Assembly: GCA_035546355.1 (NCBI GenBank)
Contig: DATKEH010000083.1
Span: 1-7,963, forward strand
Source: DATKEH01 sp035546355
Lineage (GTDB): Bacteria > Acidobacteriota > Thermoanaerobaculia > Multivoradales > JAIOJS01
Direction of reading: 5' to 3'
DNA length: 7,963 nt
The notes beneath the pieces were generated by a model. The model did not search any database. It saw only the letters and a program-made list of their open reading frames with translations, and was not told the DNA's origin. Position numbers and translations under genes: made by a program. Below are positions 5,261 to 7,963 of this stretch, piece by piece (within the stretch, counting starts at the first letter, position 1; the number at the start of each line of letters is the position of its first letter).

Positions 5261-6481
5261 ATGGCCCGCTATCCCGGTGTCGACTTCATGCACCTCGACT
5301 CGCTGCTCGGCGAGGAGGAGAAGCTGGTTCGCGAGACGGTGCGGGACTTCGTCGAGGCGCGGTTCAAGCCTCTCATCGAGGAATGCCACCGCGAGGCCCG
5401 CTTCCCGATGGAGGTGGTGCCGGAGATGGCGGCGCTCGACCTCTTCGGCGCCAACCTCTCGGACTACGGCCTGCCCGGCCTCAACAACGTCGCCTACGGC
5501 CTCATCATGCAGGAGCTCGAACGCGGCGATTCGGGGCTGCGCAGCTTCGTCTCGGTGCAGAGCGCGCTGGTCATGTACCCCATCTACACCTTCGGGTCGC
5601 AGGAGCAGAAGGACCGCTGGATCCCGCGACTGGCCTCCGCCGAGTCGATCGGCTGCTTCGGCCTCACCGAGCCGGACTTCGGCTCCAACCCCGGTGGCAT
5701 GCGCACCACCGCCCGGCGCGACGGCGACTGCTGGGTGCTCGACGGCGCCAAGCAGTGGATCACCAACGGCACGCTGGCCGAGATCGCGGTGGTGTGGGCG
5801 CGGACCGACGAGGGCATCCGCGGCTTCCTGGTCGAGAAGGGCACGCCCGGCTACACGGCCTCCGACCAGCACGGCAAGTTCTCGCTGCGCGCCTCGGTGA
5901 CCTCCGAGCTCGGCTTCCACGACTGCCGCATCCCGGCCGAAAACATCCTTCCCGGCACCAGCGGGCTGAAGAACGCCCTGATGTGCCTCACCCAGGCGCG
6001 CTACGGCATCGCCTGGGGGGCGCTCGGCGCGGCCATGGAGTGCTACTACACGGCGGTCGAGTACGCCAAGCAGCGGATCCAGTTCAACGGCCAGCCCATC
6101 GCCTGCCACCAGCTGGTGCAGGAGAAGCTGGCGTGGATGATCACCGAGATCACCAAGGGGCAGCTGCTGGCGCTGCAGATGGGGCGGCTCAAGGACCAGG
6201 GGCGGCTCGAGCACTACCACGTCTCGATGGGCAAGAGGAACAACGTGTGGGTGGCCCGGGAGTGCGCCAAGCTCGCGCGCGAGATCCTCGGCGCCAACGG
6301 CATCGTCGACGACTACCCGGTGATCCGCCACATGCTCAACATCGAGTCGGTCTACACCTACGAGGGGACCCACGACATCCACGGGCTGGTGATCGGCGAG
6401 GCGGTGACCGGCGTCGCCGCCTACAACGCTCCCCAGAGGGCGGAGAAGAAGGAGGCCGTTCCCGCCGCCGGAGTGCGCTGA
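5261..6481 (+). CDS. gcdH: Glutaryl-CoA dehydrogenase (acyl-CoA dehydrogenase family)
   Basis: A 406-residue flavoenzyme that oxidises and decarboxylates glutaryl-CoA to crotonyl-CoA in lysine, tryptophan and aromatic-acid breakdown, passing electrons to ETF. The acyl-CoA dehydrogenase fold is complete: an N-terminal helical domain, a middle beta domain with the flavin-binding CFGLTEPDFGSNPGG (about 132-146) and QWITNG (165-170), and a C-terminal helical domain. Features pointing to GCDH rather than a general acyl-CoA dehydrogenase are ELERGDSGLRSFVSVQSALV (about 85-104), with Glu87, Arg94 and Ser98 at the glutarate-binding positions known from the human enzyme, and VYTYEGTHDIH, with Glu368 as the catalytic base after Tyr367. 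Length matches the family. Whether it decarboxylates was not proven by these residues alone. ATG at 5261 has an excellent GAGGAGGG 6 nt upstream. Its TGA overlaps the glpX ATG by one base. Confidence 0.95.
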   Translation: MARYPGVDFMHLDSLLGEEEKLVRETVRDFVEARFKPLIEECHREARFPMEVVPEMAALDLFGANLSDYGLPGLNNVAYGLIMQELERGDSGLRSFVSVQSALVMYPIYTFGSQEQKDRWIPRLASAESIGCFGLTEPDFGSNPGGMRTTARRDGDCWVLDGAKQWITNGTLAEIAVVWARTDEGIRGFLVEKGTPGYTASDQHGKFSLRASVTSELGFHDCRIPAENILPGTSGLKNALMCLTQARYGIAWGALGAAMECYYTAVEYAKQRIQFNGQPIACHQLVQEKLAWMITEITKGQLLALQMGRLKDQGRLEHYHVSMGKRNNVWVARECAKLAREILGANGIVDDYPVIRHMLNIESVYTYEGTHDIHGLVIGEAVTGVAAYNAPQRAEKKEAVPAAGVR

Positions 6482-7461
6482 TGACCCTCGACCGCGTCCT
6501 CGAGCAGGACTTCATCCGCGTCGCCGAGCAGGCCGCCATCGCCGCCGCCCACAGCATGGGGCGCGGCGACGAGGAGCACTCCGACCGCATGGCGGTGGAG
6601 GCCATGCGCCAGGAGCTCGACAAGCTGGCCATCGCCGGCCGGGTGGTGATCGGCGAAGGGGAGCGCGACCAGGCGCCGATGCTGTACGTCGGCGAGGAGG
6701 TCGGCTCCGGGCACGCCTCGGGCGGCCCCGAGGTCGACATCGCCGTCGACCCGCTGGAGGGGACCAACCTCTGCGTCACCGGCGCCCCCGGCGCCATCGC
6801 GGTGCTCGCCGCGGCCGAGCGCGGGGGCCTGTTGCATGCCCCCGACGTCTACATGGACAAGCTCGTCGTCGGCCCCACCGCCCGCGGCGTGGTGCACCTC
6901 GACGCGCCGGTGGCGGAGAACCTGCGCAACATCGCACGCGCCTTCGGCCGCCAGGTGGACGACCTGACGGTGGTGGTGCTCGAGCGCGAGCGGCACGCGC
7001 AGCTGATCGCCGACATCCGGGCCGCCGGGGCGCGCATCCGGCTGGTCCGCGACGGCGACCTGTCGGCCGGCATCGCCGCCGCCGTCCGCGGCACCGGGGT
7101 GCACGCGGTGATGGGCGTCGGCGGCGCGCCCGAGGGGGTGCTGACCGCCGCCGCCCTGCGCTGCCTGGGCGGCGAGATCCAGGCGCGGCTCAGGCCGCTC
7201 ACCGAGGCGCAACAGCAGCGCATCGGCGAGGAGGGCATCGCCGACGCCGAGCGCCTCTACACCACCGAGGACCTGGCGCCGGGAGCCGAGATCCTCTTCG
7301 CCGCCACCGGCGTCACCGACGGCGAGCTGCTACGCGGGGTGCGCTTCTTCGGCGGCGGCACGCGCTGCTCGACGCTGTTCATGTCGGAGAGCCGCAGCCT
7401 GATCCGCTTCGTCGACACCATCCACCGCGAGGACCGCTCCTCGCCGGTCTACTTCCGGTGA
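6481..7461 (+). CDS. glpX: Class II fructose-1,6-bisphosphatase (GlpX family)
   Basis: A 326-residue cytosolic metal-dependent phosphatase that converts fructose 1,6-bisphosphate to fructose 6-phosphate in gluconeogenesis; some relatives also act on sedoheptulose 1,7-bisphosphate. Family motifs are in order: GRGD (27-30, metal-site Asp30), VVIGEGERDQAPMLYVGEE (55-73, Glu59), DIAVDPLEGTN (86-96), MGVGGAPEGVLTAAAL (211-226, Glu218) and ILFAATGVTDGELLRGV (271-287). Length is typical and no key residue is missing. The ATG at 6481 shares one base with the gcdH stop (TGATG), and GGAG lies 7 nt before it inside the end of gcdH, so translation is coupled. The same frame stays open far upstream through gcdH, but that part is an Arg-rich shadow and not an N-terminal extension. 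The dcd-like gene follows after 7 nt. Confidence 0.96.
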   Translation: MTLDRVLEQDFIRVAEQAAIAAAHSMGRGDEEHSDRMAVEAMRQELDKLAIAGRVVIGEGERDQAPMLYVGEEVGSGHASGGPEVDIAVDPLEGTNLCVTGAPGAIAVLAAAERGGLLHAPDVYMDKLVVGPTARGVVHLDAPVAENLRNIARAFGRQVDDLTVVVLERERHAQLIADIRAAGARIRLVRDGDLSAGIAAAVRGTGVHAVMGVGGAPEGVLTAAALRCLGGEIQARLRPLTEAQQQRIGEEGIADAERLYTTEDLAPGAEILFAATGVTDGELLRGVRFFGGGTRCSTLFMSESRSLIRFVDTIHREDRSSPVYFR

Positions 7462-7468
7462 GCCCACG

Positions 7469-7957
7469 ATGATCAAGCCCGATCGCTGGATCCGCCGCTG
7501 GGCCGAGTCCGGAGGCGTCGACCCCTACGCGGCGGAGCAGGTCAACGCCGCCTCCTACGACGTGCGGGTCTGCGAGCACTGGATCTGCCCCACCCGCGAC
7601 CCCGAGGAGTTCACGGCGCCGCACGTCAAGCTGTTCCCCGGCGAGGTGGTGCTGGCCTCCACCCTGGAGTACGTGCGCATCCCCCGCGACGTGGCCTGCG
7701 ACCTGAAGCTCAAGTCGACGCTGGGCCGGCTGTGGATCAACCACTCGCTGGCCGGCTGGTGCGACCCCGGCTTCGAGGGCAACATCACCCTCGAGCTGCA
7801 GAACCTCGGGCCCGTCCCCTTCATCCTCCATGCCGGGCGCCGCATCGCCCAGCTCATCTTCATCGCCATGGAGAGCGAGCCGGAGATCGCCTACGGCGAC
7901 CCCGGCGCCGGCAGCCACTACCAGGGGCAGCGGGGGACGACGACGGCGCGGGAGTAG
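7469..7957 (+). CDS. dcd: dCTP deaminase / dUTPase-family protein, short form
   Basis: A 162-residue trimeric-dUTPase-fold enzyme. The family deaminates dCTP to dUTP, some members also hydrolysing dUTP to dUMP, to feed thymidylate synthesis. The core motif LKSTLGRL (80-88) supplies Ser83 and Arg87, equivalent to Ser111 and Arg115 of the E. coli enzyme. LAGWCDPGFEGNITLELQN (94-112) supplies Glu109 at the position of the general base Glu138. The C-terminal SHYQGQRGTTTARE matches the flexible nucleotide-closing tail. The residue before the catalytic Ser is Lys82 rather than Arg. The protein is about 30 residues shorter than E. coli Dcd, as in several compact bacterial and phage members. The general base points to deamination rather than pure dUTPase activity, but mono- or bifunctionality cannot be told by eye. 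GGTGAG lies 6 nt before the ATG. It probably belongs to the gcdH-glpX transcript. Confidence 0.9.
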   Translation: MIKPDRWIRRWAESGGVDPYAAEQVNAASYDVRVCEHWICPTRDPEEFTAPHVKLFPGEVVLASTLEYVRIPRDVACDLKLKSTLGRLWINHSLAGWCDPGFEGNITLELQNLGPVPFILHAGRRIAQLIFIAMESEPEIAYGDPGAGSHYQGQRGTTTARE

Positions 7958-7963
7958 GGTCGC

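Noticed and set aside
5045..6382. Minus-strand frame of 445 codons opposite gcdH
   Set aside because: Low-complexity Val/Asp/His/Gly composition, no domain, and a perfect GCDH on the other strand.
5107..6480. Open frame running into glpX, suggesting a 784-residue fusion
   Set aside because: The upstream part is an Arg/Pro-rich shadow of gcdH in another frame. GlpX homology begins at 6481, which has its own ribosome site.
1..7963. Mobile elements, CRISPR arrays, tRNA/rRNA, phage genes or a defence island
   Set aside because: No direct-repeat arrays, transposase or integrase motifs, or RNA gene signatures were seen. CPBP (Abi) and Dcd proteins can occur in phage-related contexts, but here both sit in ordinary operons.

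Overview
The window is a densely coded, very G+C-rich stretch in which most third codon positions are G or C, which is why long antisense shadow frames are common. Ten genes can be supported. The mix of a predicted outer-membrane barrel, an RsbW/STAS partner-switch pair, a short-chain prenyl synthase of bacterial type, glutaryl-CoA dehydrogenase and GlpX suggests a high-G+C diderm bacterium. Acidobacteriota or a similar soil or sediment phylum is plausible, but this is inference only, since no rRNA or phylogenetic marker is present. There is no sign of mobile elements, CRISPR, tRNA or rRNA.

Left part (1-2484, minus strand, read right to left): a tightly packed probable operon of a universal stress protein, a CPBP-family membrane protease with a TTG start, an RsbW-type anti-sigma/serine kinase, a STAS anti-sigma-factor antagonist, and the N-terminal third of a farnesyl/geranylgeranyl diphosphate synthase that runs off the window. 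Spacings are 2 nt, 17 nt, a 4-nt ATGA overlap and about 10 nt. The isoprenoid gene has no normal start codon; an ACG lies 5 nt after a perfect GGAGG.

Middle (2566-4748, plus strand): divergent from the stress operon is a secreted subtilisin-like protease, whose 4-nt GTGA overlap couples it to a small predicted outer-membrane beta-barrel protein. The protease start lies 8 nt after a perfect TATAAT with an in-frame stop inside it, so its mRNA is probably leaderless.

Right part (4845-7957): a small unrecognised 89-residue gene on the minus strand faces the barrel gene tail to tail. It is divergent from a plus-strand operon of glutaryl-CoA dehydrogenase, class II fructose-1,6-bisphosphatase (GlpX) and a short dCTP deaminase. 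These three are nearly gapless (1-nt overlap, then 7 nt) although they belong to unrelated pathways.

Most genes belong to well-known families. I see no obviously new multi-gene system. The points most worth following up are the non-canonical start of the prenyl synthase, the stress/partner-switch/isoprenoid gene order without a sigma factor or phosphatase, the leaderless promoters, the coupled protease-barrel pair, and the unrecognised small gene.
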